The position numbers and the translations under genes were made by a program. A DNA stretch of 64,000 bases from Cohnella kolymensis. GTDB taxonomy: Bacteria > Bacillota > Bacilli > Paenibacillales > Paenibacillaceae. Below are positions 27,915 to 37,431 of the stretch, in pieces. Numbering within the stretch: position 1 is the stretch's first letter; every line of letters begins with the position of its first letter. The DNA lies in NCBI RefSeq assembly GCF_000829465.1, contig NZ_JXAL01000026.1, positions 62,001 to 126,000 of the forward strand. Reading direction: 5' to 3'. The notes under the pieces were generated by a model. It was given only the letters and a program-made list of their open reading frames with translations. It was not told the origin of the DNA and did not search any database.

Positions 27915-29338
27915 TTAACCTGCCGAAATTTTCACCGTGTCCCCGCCCGACGACCAAATGACGTCCGGGAACCATTTTTGCAGCATACGCACATCGATTA
28001 ACGCTTTGCCGTTTTTGATCAGCACATGGGAGTCGTTTGTCTTCAGCACTTGGCTCTTGGAGCCGCGTGTAACCGCAAATGTCCGCTGCTTTCCGTTATA
28101 CGTTAATTTAGCTCCGGCCATCGAGGATCCGAGACGGAAGTTCACATACCACACGCTGTTGTTTTTTATCGCGGCCCCGCTCTGAGGCATCCGCACACCG
28201 TTGATTGTAAGAGCGCCTCTGCCGGAAGTCATAATCACTTTTTTGCCGCCCGCGGAACGGAAGGCTCCGATTAACTGTTCCGCGGCACTGCCGTCCAGCG
28301 GCAGATCCGGTGGCAGGCCTACTTTGTCGACCTTGCGGCCTTTCGGAGTGAAATATTCTTGTATCGTTACTTTCAACATGCCGCCGCTGTTCAGGGGCTT
28401 AAGCGACTGCACCACACCTTTACCGAAGGTCTTGTACCGGCAAGCTTGGCAACGCCATAATCCTGAAGAGCTCCGGACAGCAGCTCGGATGCGCTTGCTG
28501 AATTGCCGTTCACCAGTATGACGACGGGATAAGGCTTCACCGTTCCGCTGACCTCCAGCGGCTCGTCCATGCCGTCCCGGTCCAGCATATGGGCGAGCAC
28601 GCCCTCTTTCACGAACAAACCGGCAATCTCCTGTGCGGCAGTGACATATCCTCCGCCATTATCGCGCAAGTCGATCAGCAGCGAAGAGATGCCTTTCTTT
28701 TCGAGCTCCGATAATTGTTTCTTGAACTGGCTTGCCGCATCGGAAGTGAAGCCGGACAGCGCTAAATAACCGACGCCATTCCCGAGTAGCCGTGTAGTTA
28801 CTGTAGGAAAATGAACCGCTTGCCGTGTGATACGGAATTTCAGCTGCTTTCCGCCTCTGGAGACGCCGAGAACAACGACCGTTCCCTCCAAGCCTCTCAG
28901 CGAAAGCTGAAGTTCGATCATCGTTTTCCCTTTTAAAGACTTTCCGTCAGCCGAAACCACCGCATCGCCCGGCAGCACTCCCGCAGCAGCGGCCGGTCCG
29001 CCCGGCAGAACGTCCTGAACATATACGACGCCGCTGTCCTCGGTCATGACGATGCCGATACCGACGAAAGTTTGCTCCAAAGCCGAGTTGAACATCCCCC
29101 ACTCCTCTTCGTCGAAAAATTCGGTATAAGGATCGTGAAGCGATTCAACCATTGTGTCAATCTCATCGGAACTTAAAAGTGCGTCATCCGGTTTGCTGAT
29201 ATGATAATCTTTCAGAAGCTGCCGCACTTCCTGTACTTGCGCGCTCGATTCGGCATCGACGGCGGGAACCGCTGCTCCGAATACCGTTAATGATAATAAT
29301 AGAGTTAAAAACAGCCGCCATTTTTTCCAAGTTGTCAC
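27915..29338 (-). CDS. S41 (C-terminal processing) peptidase with stalk domain, frame broken near 28432
   Basis: Exported serine protease of the CtpA family. It has a signal peptide (LFLTLLLSLTVFGAAVPA), then an N-terminal helical region, and a PDZ domain with FVGIGIVMTE and the PAAAAGVLPGD segment. The S41 catalytic domain has DLRDNGGGY and the nucleophile Ser in GNSASASELL. The frame breaks just after AKLAGT; adding one A restores KTFGKGVVQSL with the catalytic lysine. The C-terminal about 100 residues resemble the copper-amine-oxidase-type stalk domain (TINGVRMPQSGAAI, LIDVRMLQKWF), common in Paenibacillus surface proteins. Corrected length is about 474 aa. It sits between mutS (ATGA overlap) and mutL. 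Confidence 0.88.
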
Positions 29339-31995
29339 TCATTTTCACCGCTCTCGCTTAATTGGTTCCTTGCATCGTTTAACCATTCCAAAGCCTGAAG
29401 AGGCGTCATCCGCATCACGTCGAGCTTGCGAAGCTTCTCCAGCAATTTATCGTTCTGAGAGGCGGATGTCCCTTTCACAGGTTTGGCTGGGATGGAGGGC
29501 TCACCGAACATAGATAACTGTACAACGTTTCTAGCTGCAGGCTTTTCAGCTGGAGCTTCGGCATAGGATACCGCCGTCTCTCTGACAGCAACGGAATGGG
29601 ATGTGCCGACGGCCGGCGTATCCTTCAATAAATTGTAAGCCCGACTAACGATGCTTTCCGGCAAACCTGCCAGCTGAGCACAGTAAATTCCGTAGCTCGA
29701 GTCCGCCGCTCCCGGCACAAGCTTACGTAAAAAGGTCACACCGTCCGCGCTTTCCTTGACCGCCATACAGCCGTTCCGCAAGCCGGATAAGGATGTTTCC
29801 AGATGCGCCAGCTCATGAAAATGGGTCGATACAAGCGCCTTGCAGCGGATGCGATCGTGCACATATTCAATGACGGACTGGGCGATCGCCATCCCTTCGT
29901 CCGTCGAGGTGCCCCGTCCCAGCTCGTCGATGATGATCAGGCTTCTTTCCGTCGCCTGTTCTGTCATGACCTGTATATCTTTCATCTCGACCATGAAAGT
30001 GCTTTGTCCTCCGACAAGATCGTCAGCCGCGCCTATGCGCGTGAAAATCCGATCCACGAAAGGCAGAACGGCCCGGCGCGCCGGAACGAAGCAGCCGATT
30101 TGCGCCATGATGCAGATCATCGCCACCTGACGCATATAAGTGCTTTTCCCGGCCATGTTCGGACCTGTGATCAATAAAATAGAGCCGTCCGATGCCGTTA
30201 ACGAGGTGTTGTTGGCGATAAACGCGCCATTCTCGTTCACTGCTTCGACGACGGGGTGACGACCGTCCTCGATCAGCAGGTCATAGCCATCGCCCTCGCT
30301 CCAATGCGGACGGGAATAGCGCCGCTCTGCGCTGGCTTCGGCAAAAGCCTGAAGCACATCGAGCGCCGATACGCTCTCCGCAAGCCTTTGCAGACGAGCC
30401 ATCTGTGAAGCGATGGCAGTGCGTAAATCGGAGAACAGCTCATATTCCAGATCCGCCATATGCTCTTCCGCTTCGAGGATGAGCGATTCTTTTTCTTTCA
30501 GCTCGGGCGTGACGTATCGTTCGGCGTTGGCGAGCGTCTGTTTGCGTTCGTAACGGCCTTCCGGAAGATTGGCGACATTCGCTCGAGAAACTTCGAGATA
30601 ATAGCCGAACACCTTGTTAAAGCCGATTTTCAAAGATTTGATCCCCGTGGCCTCGCGCTCTTGCCGTTCGAGCTCGGCGATCCACTGCTTGCCGTGCTGG
30701 CTCGCTTCCCGCAGCTCGTCCAGTTTCGCATGAAAGCCTGTGCGAATGAGCCCGCCATCTTTCAAAGACACCGGCGGATCTTCGGCGATGGCCTGCTCGA
30801 TCGACTCAGCGATATCCGTACAAGCATCCATCCGGTCCGCGAGCGCGGTCAAAGGCTGGGAACCCAGTGTTCGGCACAGCTCCTGAATCGCCGGTATCCG
30901 CTGAAGCGACGTCTTCAATGCGATTAGATCCCGCCCGTTGGCCGTACCATAAGCGATTCTGCCGGAGAGCCTCTCTAGATCGTAAACTTCACCCAGTTCA
31001 TCCCGGAGTTCCTTACGAAGCATCCAGTCTTTATGTATCGCTTCAACCGCATCCAACCGGCGTTCCACTTCCGTGCGGTCAAGCAGCGGCTGATCGATCC
31101 ACCGCTTCAATAGACGCGCTCCCATAGCGGTTCTTGTCCGATCAAGAAGAGACAACAGCGATCCTTTGCGGGAACGGTCCCTGACCGTTTCCGTCAGCTC
31201 GAGATTGCGGCGCGTGAAGGCGTCGAGAGCCATGTAAGCTTCGGAATCATAGGCTTTGATCGACCGCAGATGAGATAACGAGCGCTTCTGGGTCTCGTTC
31301 AAGTAAGCGATCAGCTGGGCTGCCGCCGTGTGGCGGACCGGCTCGTGCGACGTCCAATTCTCATCCGGAAATTGGACCGCAAGGGATGTAAGGTCCGCTG
31401 TTTCGCGCTCTGTCGTAAGCAGCGCGGGGCTCGTATTTTCATCCCGCAGGTATTCGAGCGCTGCGGCATGACCGACGGCTTCGGAAGGACGATAGACGTT
31501 CAGTATGTTTTTGACCGTTTCGCGGGCTGCCGGGAAGGAAGTCATATAGAGCTCGCCTGTCGTCAGATCGCAAGCCGCTATACCGTACCGGCTGTCTGTC
31601 AAAGCGACGCCGACGATAAAATTGTTCGACGCCTCTCCCACCGCTTTCGTATCCATGACGGTTCCGGGCGTAACGATGCGCACAATTTCCCGTTTGACAA
31701 CGCCCTTCGAGATCGATGGATCCTCCACCTGCTCGCATACGGCAACTTTATAGCCTTTATCAATCAGCTTGGAGATGTAGCCTTCAGCCGCGTGGTAGGG
31801 CACTCCGCACATCGGAACCCGTTCCTCTTGTCCGGCGCCGCGGCCTGTTAGAGTGATCTCCAATTCACGGGCGGCCGTGAGCGCATCCTCGAAAAACATT
31901 TCATAAAAATCGCCGAGGCGAAAAAATAGCAGAGCGTCAGCCGCCTGCGCTTTGACAGAGAGATATTGCTCCATCATGGGGGTATATCCGGCCAT
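29335..31995 (-). CDS. mutS: DNA mismatch recognition protein MutS
   Basis: Mismatch-recognition ATPase, 886 aa and intact. The N-terminal mismatch-binding domain contains FFRLGDFYEMFF with the Phe-x-Glu (FYE) that contacts the mismatch. The lever and clamp domains follow. Walker A is GPNMAGKSTYMRQ, Walker B is LIIIDELGRGTSTDEG, and the ABC-like STHFHELAHL segment follows. The C-terminal tail holds a helical dimer region (ALEWLND). It is the first gene of the mutS-S41-mutL-methyltransferase-miaA-hfq cluster. In B. subtilis cotE lies upstream, as here after the amidoligase gene. Confidence 0.97.
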   Translation of the reverse strand: MAGYTPMMEQYLSVKAQAADALLFFRLGDFYEMFFEDALTAARELEITLTGRGAGQEERVPMCGVPYHAAEGYISKLIDKGYKVAVCEQVEDPSISKGVVKREIVRIVTPGTVMDTKAVGEASNNFIVGVALTDSRYGIAACDLTTGELYMTSFPAARETVKNILNVYRPSEAVGHAAALEYLRDENTSPALLTTERETADLTSLAVQFPDENWTSHEPVRHTAAAQLIAYLNETQKRSLSHLRSIKAYDSEAYMALDAFTRRNLELTETVRDRSRKGSLLSLLDRTRTAMGARLLKRWIDQPLLDRTEVERRLDAVEAIHKDWMLRKELRDELGEVYDLERLSGRIAYGTANGRDLIALKTSLQRIPAIQELCRTLGSQPLTALADRMDACTDIAESIEQAIAEDPPVSLKDGGLIRTGFHAKLDELREASQHGKQWIAELERQEREATGIKSLKIGFNKVFGYYLEVSRANVANLPEGRYERKQTLANAERYVTPELKEKESLILEAEEHMADLEYELFSDLRTAIASQMARLQRLAESVSALDVLQAFAEASAERRYSRPHWSEGDGYDLLIEDGRHPVVEAVNENGAFIANNTSLTASDGSILLITGPNMAGKSTYMRQVAMICIMAQIGCFVPARRAVLPFVDRIFTRIGAADDLVGGQSTFMVEMKDIQVMTEQATERSLIIIDELGRGTSTDEGMAIAQSVIEYVHDRIRCKALVSTHFHELAHLETSLSGLRNGCMAVKESADGVTFLRKLVPGAADSSYGIYCAQLAGLPESIVSRAYNLLKDTPAVGTSHSVAVRETAVSYAEAPAEKPAARNVVQLSMFGEPSIPAKPVKGTSASQNDKLLEKLRKLDVMRMTPLQALEWLNDARNQLSESGENE

Positions 31996-32061
31996 CTTAA
32001 CCTCCGATTTATGTAAGTGAAACTGTTATTTTTGAATCTATGAAATACACTTAATTATAGC

Positions 32062-32100
32062 AAAAAAAAAGAAGAGGGTGGTGTAAAATCACCCTCTTCT
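32062..32100 (-). terminator. Terminator after the amidoligase-like gene
   Basis: AGAAGAGGGTG pairs with CACCCTCTTCT, 11 bp, followed on the minus strand by nine T. It lies just upstream of mutS and just past the repeat array. Confidence 0.88.
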
Positions 32101-32151
32101 ACCGTTAACCGGGCAAACACCGCCATCCTTCAGCCTCACGAAAGTACATTT

Positions 32152-32421
32152 TCTATACTATCTCCGCGATTTGGACTCCTAGTAGCTCCGCGTTAGCATA
32201 ATTTCCATACTATCTCCGCCCTCTGCCCCTCCTGCAGACCCTCGTTAGTATAGTTTGTATACTATCTCCGCGATTTGTCCCTCCTCCACACCCTCGTTGG
32301 TATATTTTTTATACCATCTCCGCGATTTGCACCCCCAGAAGTCCCGGATTAGTATATTTTCCATACTATTTCCGCCGTCTCACCCTCCTACATACCTTAT
32401 TCGTATTTTTTTACTATTTCT
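32152..32421. repeat. 52-bp tandem repeat array with hairpin junctions
   Basis: About five imperfect copies: 32152-32204 (53 bp), 32205-32256, 32257-32308, 32309-32360 (52 bp each), 32361-32410, plus a partial sixth. The core is TACTATCTCCGCGATTTG, then a C-rich middle and a CTCGTTAGTATA-TTT end. Unit junctions form hairpins: TAGTATA/TATACTA at 32246-32264 and TGGTATA/TATACCA at 32298-32316, a compensatory change. The intergenic stretch 32101-32413 holds this array and no gene. The stop codon of the amidoligase-like gene lies inside the last partial copy. Confidence 0.85.
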
Positions 32422-33821
32422 CGATTCCCCATCGTTCGCGGATATCCGTCATCTCATTCCAGGTATGGCCGCGGCCGATGGCTGCAAATAGCGGATCTAT
32501 TAACGCTTTATATTTATGGTAACCTGCCGTGCGTGAGAGGCGCTCCCGGAAGGTGAACACGCCTTGTTGCAGCAACGGGCGATTGTCTTCGTAAAAAGCG
32601 TCGCGCAGCGCATCGTCGTCCAGAGGCAGGTGAGCCGACAGCTCGCGGGCATGTTCGGCGGCGACCTTGGCCAGAGCCAGCACGCCCGTCGCAAGACGCG
32701 GCGAGATGAGCCAGCTCGGCGGCGTGCGGTACTCGAAGCGCCGTAGCTTTGGCGGCGAAAGTCGCCGAGCGCGCCGAAGCGCGGGCGGCGTGCCGCCGCC
32801 GACGGCGGCTCAAGCAGGCGCAGCGGCAGCGCGACGGCGTTGTCGAGCGCGCGCAGCCGCTCGCCGGTGAGCGCTGCGCCGCTCAGGTGCACGTGCCCGC
32901 CGAGCGGCAGGCCGCGCACGGGCCAAGCGCCGGCACGCCACGCCAACGGCTCGCCGGCAGTTCGCTTGGCCGCCGCCGCGAGCAGGCGGCGCAAGTTCAC
33001 CGCGACCGCGAGAGGCTCCGCCGCAGCGCCGGGCGAAGCTCCGCGAGCGGCCAGCGCTTCACGCCGCGCACAACGACGGAATCGCATCCGGCAGACCCTT
33101 GCCGCGGGAAGTAACGGGACGCGGCGACGACCTTGCCTTCCGGAGAGAGTAGAGCAAACTCCGGATCGGCGCCAAGCGTGACCGCAACGCCGTGCTTCGT
33201 CTCGTCTGCCCATTTCTGCGCGAACTCTGCCACCGCTTCGGCCAGCCGCCGTTCCCCTTCCGCGTCCGACAGTGTGATTACCGGCGAAACGGTCTTGATC
33301 GTCGCCCGGCCTCTTTCACCCAGCTCCAGCTCAACTTGTCCGAAATCGAGGCTTAACACATATAAAGCTCGGACCGCCGCCCGTGCTGCGATTTTGCGGA
33401 TGTGATCGTCCGGCTCTATGAACCTATCATTTACATTGATGAACCCGGGATCGTCAGCGAATCTACGGCGTATATCTACCGCAGCCAGATCAAATACCAC
33501 AGCCGTGAACCGGCGATGGGCATACGGCTGCCGCTCCTTGCTCCTCTTGTTTTTGTCCAGCTGTGCAGACAATCCTTCCCTTTGCAGCCGGCGCTCGATC
33601 TCCCTGTTTGTTAAAGAGAGGACACCGCCCGCGTTTCTATTCATAAACCGGGGCACTCTATCCGCCTCCGGCGGCATGCCCGGATCGCATTGTAAACAGA
33701 TTACACAATCATTAGGCTCGACCGCTGAGGCATCGGTGAGCACAGAGAGCCCCAATGCCGAAATCCAGCCCGGCAATACGCCGTCCGCCTTCACCCATAA
33801 CCGGCCTGCCGCTTTGTCCAT
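32414..33821 (-). CDS. Putative amidoligase (COOH-NH2 ligase type) protein, two frame breaks
   Basis: Resembles the Paenibacillus amidoligase-domain proteins that carry a phage phiEco32-like COOH-NH2 ligase domain. The N-terminal 200 residues are of unknown type. The ligase-type core starts at TLGADPEFALLSPEGKVV, with LGGHVHLSG after the first break and RTPPSWLISPR after the second. The breaks are near 33026 and near 32739; one missing base each restores a single frame of about 469 aa ending at 32414. The start ATG 33821 has GGGAGG upstream. Codons between about 32700 and 33060 are far richer in G+C (long Ala/Arg/Leu stretches) than neighbouring genes. Substrate and product are unknown; spore or envelope modification is a guess from its place next to cotE. 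Confidence 0.65.
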
Positions 33822-34024
33822 GCGCCGCCCTCCCAAACAACACGGGAAGGGCCGTCCCGCTGGCGTGTGATCGCCGAAGCCGAATGACCCTTTTCCCTGT
33901 ACCTGTGCGTGGTATCAGCCTGCGGCCGCGGCGATCGGCCGTTCCTCGGCTGTACCGCCAAAAACAGGCTTTTCCCATGGTCCCGAAAGGGCACCCGCCC
34001 TCGACTTTTATTCCGCTTCGACAT
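33791..34024 (-). CDS. Possible small basic protein between cotE and the amidoligase gene
   Basis: An open frame of 77 codons starting ATG 34024 (MSKRNKSRGRVPF), rich in Arg, Lys and Gly and ending in VVWEGGAWTKRQAGYG. It overlaps the amidoligase start by about 30 bp. I do not recognise it and no clear ribosome site supports the ATG. It fills an otherwise empty 230-bp gap, and other frames there are also open, so it may be spurious. Confidence 0.3.
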   Translation of the reverse strand: MSKRNKSRGRVPFRDHGKSLFLAVQPRNGRSPRPQADTTHRYREKGHSASAITRQRDGPSRVVWEGGAWTKRQAGYG

Positions 34025-34054
34025 AGACTTAAGTACCGGGCTGTGACGGACCGA

Positions 34055-34618
34055 TTACAAATCGTCTTCCAAGAGATCGGAATCGAGATCCTCATAGTCG
34101 CCGTCGTCCCCAAGTCCGAAATCGACGTCTTTGCCGTCATCGTCGTATCCATGCGGATCAACCAAGACGTACACTTTTGTTTCCGCCACCATCTCCACGG
34201 CATATTCCCGTTCGACGCGGATCAGGACCGAAGAACCGTTCGCGCTGATATTCGCTTCCACGCAATTCGGCTCCTGCGTCGCTTCCGCAGAAACTTCCTC
34301 GGTAGAGCTGCGATGTTTCGGATCTACATACGATAGAGGCACGAGCTCCACATAAGAGACCGTCTCTTTGGCTACATCCGTTTGAGAGTTTTTGTTGTAC
34401 GAATACCAGATGTTAATATCGTAAGACCCGATAACTTCGATGCCGTCCCCCGATTTCACCGCTTCGTATTGATGGTTGATGATCCACGCTCCCAGTATGC
34501 TGGTAGGGTGGTGCGGCGGCGTCACGGTGTGGGTTATCGTCGAGTACTTTCGGCCTTTGCCGCAAACCGCTTTCGTGATGATTTCCCTGCGTGGGAGCCG
34601 TTTATCCGCAGTAGCCAT
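34055..34618 (-). CDS. cotE: Outer spore coat morphogenetic protein CotE
   Basis: Mother-cell protein that organises the outer spore coat. 187 aa. The N-terminal REIITKAVCGKGRKYS and HHPTSILGAWIINHQYEA match CotE closely, and so does the centre (GSYDINIWYSYNKNSQT). The C-terminus is highly acidic (DDGKDVDFGLGDDGDYED), as in the family. The start is ATG 34618 with GGAGGAGG upstream; an ATG at 34636 overlaps that site. It lies upstream of the mutSL cluster as in B. subtilis, with a sigma-E-like promoter. Confidence 0.95.
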   Translation of the reverse strand: MATADKRLPRREIITKAVCGKGRKYSTITHTVTPPHHPTSILGAWIINHQYEAVKSGDGIEVIGSYDINIWYSYNKNSQTDVAKETVSYVELVPLSYVDPKHRSSTEEVSAEATQEPNCVEANISANGSSVLIRVEREYAVEMVAETKVYVLVDPHGYDDDGKDVDFGLGDDGDYEDLDSDLLEDDL

Positions 34619-34653
34619 TCGGTAGACCTCCTCCATACGATCAATTCACTTAA

Positions 34654-34683
34654 AGTCTATGCAGGACATTCGTCTAGAGTGAC
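34654..34683 (-). promoter_or_regulatory. Putative sigma-E promoter of cotE
   Basis: On the minus strand GTCACTCT (34683-34676), 14 bp, then CATAGACT (34661-34654), about 36 bp before cotE. It partly matches the sigma-E consensus; B. subtilis cotE has a sigma-E promoter. Confidence 0.45.
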
Positions 34684-34760
34684 AAAAATATAGTCGCCGC
34701 ACAGGCAGCCGATACCCGGCATCGATAGATGCGGTCAGCTGTCGGCAAAAGCCTTTAAGT

Positions 34761-35735
34761 TCATTCTATGACCGCATGAGCGGAAGTTGACTTCGGTTTT
34801 TTTTCGCGGCGGGCAATGGCCAGATACCGGCGTAATTCCCGCGCAAGATGCAAGAGTGCGGCGCGCGTTTCAAATTCTTCCCTGCTGGCCGGGAGCGGCA
34901 TCGCATGGAAGCTGCGTTCGAGCCGGATCAGCATCCGCTCCGTCTCGCCTTCGTAAAACTCGGATTTGACGTCGAGCGTAAGCCGGTCGAACAATAGAGC
35001 GATCAATTCTGCCTGCGATACATTTCTGGACACGAACGCGACGGATTCCATCATGAGCTGGATTGATTCCCATTGACTGCGTCTCATATGAAAATAAAGC
35101 AGCCACGGCTCGTCCTGCGGGATCAGCCTATTTTCTTGCGCGCGCTTAGCGGACTTGATGCCTTGTTCGATCGCCGACTCCGTGCGAAGCATTTCTTCGC
35201 CGGCCCATACGGTGTCCGGGTTGCGCAAATGAATCGCAAGATGATGAAACACATCCGCAAAACCTTCTTCAGTCACCTTGCGCAGCGCTTCCAGCTTGTT
35301 GTGCTCCTTGGGCATATACATCAAATTGAATACGGTGGCCCAGCCAAGGCCGATAATCAGAAACTGCAGCTCCACTGCAATCGCTGCGACTGTAACTTCC
35401 CCTCGCGCGAACAAATGAAACACGACGACGGAACCGGTGATGATCCCTGCACTTAAGCCTAATCGGGAAAGCAGCGGAAAAGCGATCAGTATGTATAACG
35501 ACAATACCCATATGTAAAAACCGATAACCTGAAACAACACCGACGCCAGGAACAATCCGGCTGCCGAAGCCATAAAGCGGGCGAACACCGAACGCAGCCC
35601 GCTCCATCGGGTCCTGTCCACGCCCAATATCGCCAGCAAACCGGCGGAGAACGGATTCGGCAAGCCCAATGCGGCTGCTGAATAAATAGCTGCCAATGTT
35701 GCAAGCGCTGTTTTGATCACACGAAATCCCATCAC
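34761..35735 (-). CDS. Aromatic acid exporter/FUSC-like membrane protein
   Basis: 324 aa, of the DUF939 (aromatic acid exporter) group. There are four or five hydrophobic segments in the first 150 residues (IKTALATLAAIYSAAALGL and GITGSVVVFHLFA type). A long helical soluble C-terminus follows (PKEHNKLEALRKV onward, rich in Glu/Arg). The layout is that of half of a FUSC-type exporter with a cytosolic helical domain. The transport substrate is unknown. It lies 140 bp upstream of cotE on the same strand and appears separately expressed. Confidence 0.82.
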   Translation of the reverse strand: MMGFRVIKTALATLAAIYSAAALGLPNPFSAGLLAILGVDRTRWSGLRSVFARFMASAAGLFLASVLFQVIGFYIWVLSLYILIAFPLLSRLGLSAGIITGSVVVFHLFARGEVTVAAIAVELQFLIIGLGWATVFNLMYMPKEHNKLEALRKVTEEGFADVFHHLAIHLRNPDTVWAGEEMLRTESAIEQGIKSAKRAQENRLIPQDEPWLLYFHMRRSQWESIQLMMESVAFVSRNVSQAELIALLFDRLTLDVKSEFYEGETERMLIRLERSFHAMPLPASREEFETRAALLHLARELRRYLAIARREKKPKSTSAHAVIE

Positions 35736-35808
35736 GATCTCCTCCTCCGGCCTCTATAATGAAAAGAGACGAAAAAGAGTCTCCTCTGTTTCGCCCCCTT
35801 TTATTGCG

Positions 35809-37338
35809 CTACTCCAAACGGTAAATGTCCTTGTATTTGTCCTCCAGATAATCGCACAAATACGAAGATTGTAAAGGCTGGCCGCTGATTTTTTCAATAA
35901 TTTCTTTCGGCTCCAGCATTTTGCCGTATTGATACACTTGCTCGGTCAGCCATTGTTTCAAAGGCTGCAGCTCGCCTGCCGCAACCTGCTCATCCAGCTT
36001 CGGCAGCCTCTGCTTAGCTACATGCATCATCTGTGCCGAATACATATTGCCCAGCGAGTAAGAAGGGAAGTAGCCGAATGATCCGCCGGACCAGTGCACA
36101 TCCTGCAAAACCCCTTCCGCGTCGTTCGCGGGAGTGACGCCCAGAACTTCGGTGTATTTGCGGTTCCAGACCTCAGGCAGATCGCGTGGCGAAAGCCCCT
36201 CGTTGAACAGCATTTTCTCGATTTCATAACGAATCATGATGTGCAAGTTATACGTCAGCTCGTCTGCTTCTATACGAATGAGCTGCGGCTTCACCACATT
36301 GATTCCGCGGTAGAAATCTTCCGGCTTCACGTTAACCAGCTGTCCGGGGAACAGCGCTTGCAAATCCGGTAAATACCTTTGCCAGAATCCGCGGCTGCGT
36401 CCGATCATATTTTCCCATAGCCGGGATTGTGATTCGTGGATCCCCATAGACGTGCCGCCGGCGAGCGGAGTACCGGCAAGTTCAGGCATAATGTTCTGTT
36501 CGTAGAGCGCGTGCCCGCCTTCATGGATCGTGCCGAACAATGCGCTGGTCAAGTCGTTAGCCAAATAACGGGTCGTGATCCGTACGTCTCCCGGGCTGAG
36601 CCCGGTAGCAAACGGGTGTACGCTCTCGTCCAGCCGTCCCGCGTCAAAATCATAGCCCATTTCGTGCAAGATGAACCTGCTGAACTTCTTTTGCGCTTCT
36701 TTGTCGAAGGTCCCGGTAAGGAATGAAGTATCCGGCTGATCGTTCGACTTGGCAATCGACTCCGCCAATGGAACAAGACGCGTTCTGAGCTCTCCGAACA
36801 GGCGGTCCAGCTCGGCTGTCGTTATTCCGGGCTCATACAGATCCAGCAGCGTATCGTAAGGGGTTGCTTTTACTCCCCAGAGCTCAATGAATTTGCGGTT
36901 AAAATCGATAATACGCTCAAGGTAACCGACGAATCCGGGAAAATCGTTATTTTCCTTCGCTTCTTCCCATGCGGACTCCGCTTGGGATGTGAGCACCACG
37001 TATTCACGGTACAACTCCGGCGGAAGCTTACGGTTTCGCTCGTACTCCTTGTGCGTTTCCTTGACAAGCCGGCGGTTGATCTCATCAAGCCGGTCATGCT
37101 CGTCAGGCTGTGTCAGCCTAGTAAGCAGTTCGCCCATCTCATTCGATGTCGACAGCTTGAACATTTCAGAAGAGAGAGCCCCGACCGCTTCGGAACGAAG
37201 AGCGATTCCTTTGCGCGGTGCGCCCGTTCTCATATCCCAGTAAACGACACCGAGAAGCTCCTCATATTGTTTGACTCTATTCGTTAACTCCCGAAAGCGT
37301 TTTAACGTTTCCGAAGAGCTTGAATCCGTCCGACTCAT
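35809..37338 (-). CDS. Metal-dependent carboxypeptidase, M32 family
   Basis: Cytosolic zinc carboxypeptidase of about 509 aa. The M32 signature HEGGHALYEQ carries the two zinc histidines and the general-base Glu. The third ligand Glu is in GIHESQSRLWEN, and the family block DVRITTRYL lies upstream. It matches B. subtilis YpwA in length and motifs. The start is ATG 37338 (MSRTDSSSS) with GAAAGGG upstream; a GTG 9 bp earlier is the alternative. It stands alone, divergent from the Fe-S-type gene. Confidence 0.92.
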   Translation of the reverse strand: MSRTDSSSSETLKRFRELTNRVKQYEELLGVVYWDMRTGAPRKGIALRSEAVGALSSEMFKLSTSNEMGELLTRLTQPDEHDRLDEINRRLVKETHKEYERNRKLPPELYREYVVLTSQAESAWEEAKENNDFPGFVGYLERIIDFNRKFIELWGVKATPYDTLLDLYEPGITTAELDRLFGELRTRLVPLAESIAKSNDQPDTSFLTGTFDKEAQKKFSRFILHEMGYDFDAGRLDESVHPFATGLSPGDVRITTRYLANDLTSALFGTIHEGGHALYEQNIMPELAGTPLAGGTSMGIHESQSRLWENMIGRSRGFWQRYLPDLQALFPGQLVNVKPEDFYRGINVVKPQLIRIEADELTYNLHIMIRYEIEKMLFNEGLSPRDLPEVWNRKYTEVLGVTPANDAEGVLQDVHWSGGSFGYFPSYSLGNMYSAQMMHVAKQRLPKLDEQVAAGELQPLKQWLTEQVYQYGKMLEPKEIIEKISGQPLQSSYLCDYLEDKYKDIYRLE

Positions 37339-37371
37339 ACGGCACACCCTTTCTCCTGATATTTACCTTTC

Positions 37372-37400
37372 TTGATCATACTCTCCGTAAAATCTATAAT
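37372..37400 (+). promoter_or_regulatory. Promoter of the Fe-S-type gene
   Basis: TTGATC (37372-37377), 17 bp, then TATAAT (37395-37400), about 32 bp before the start. Confidence 0.7.
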
Positions 37401-37431
37401 CAACTTACTTGGTTTAAAAGGAGATGTTCAT

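Noticed and set aside
32152..32421. A CRISPR array
   Set aside because: Units are contiguous and diverged, with no constant repeat and unique spacers, and no cas genes are near.
32749..33181. Plus-strand open frames in the GC-rich patch
   Set aside because: Ala/Arg-rich shadows of the amidoligase-like gene; high G+C makes stop codons rare in every frame.
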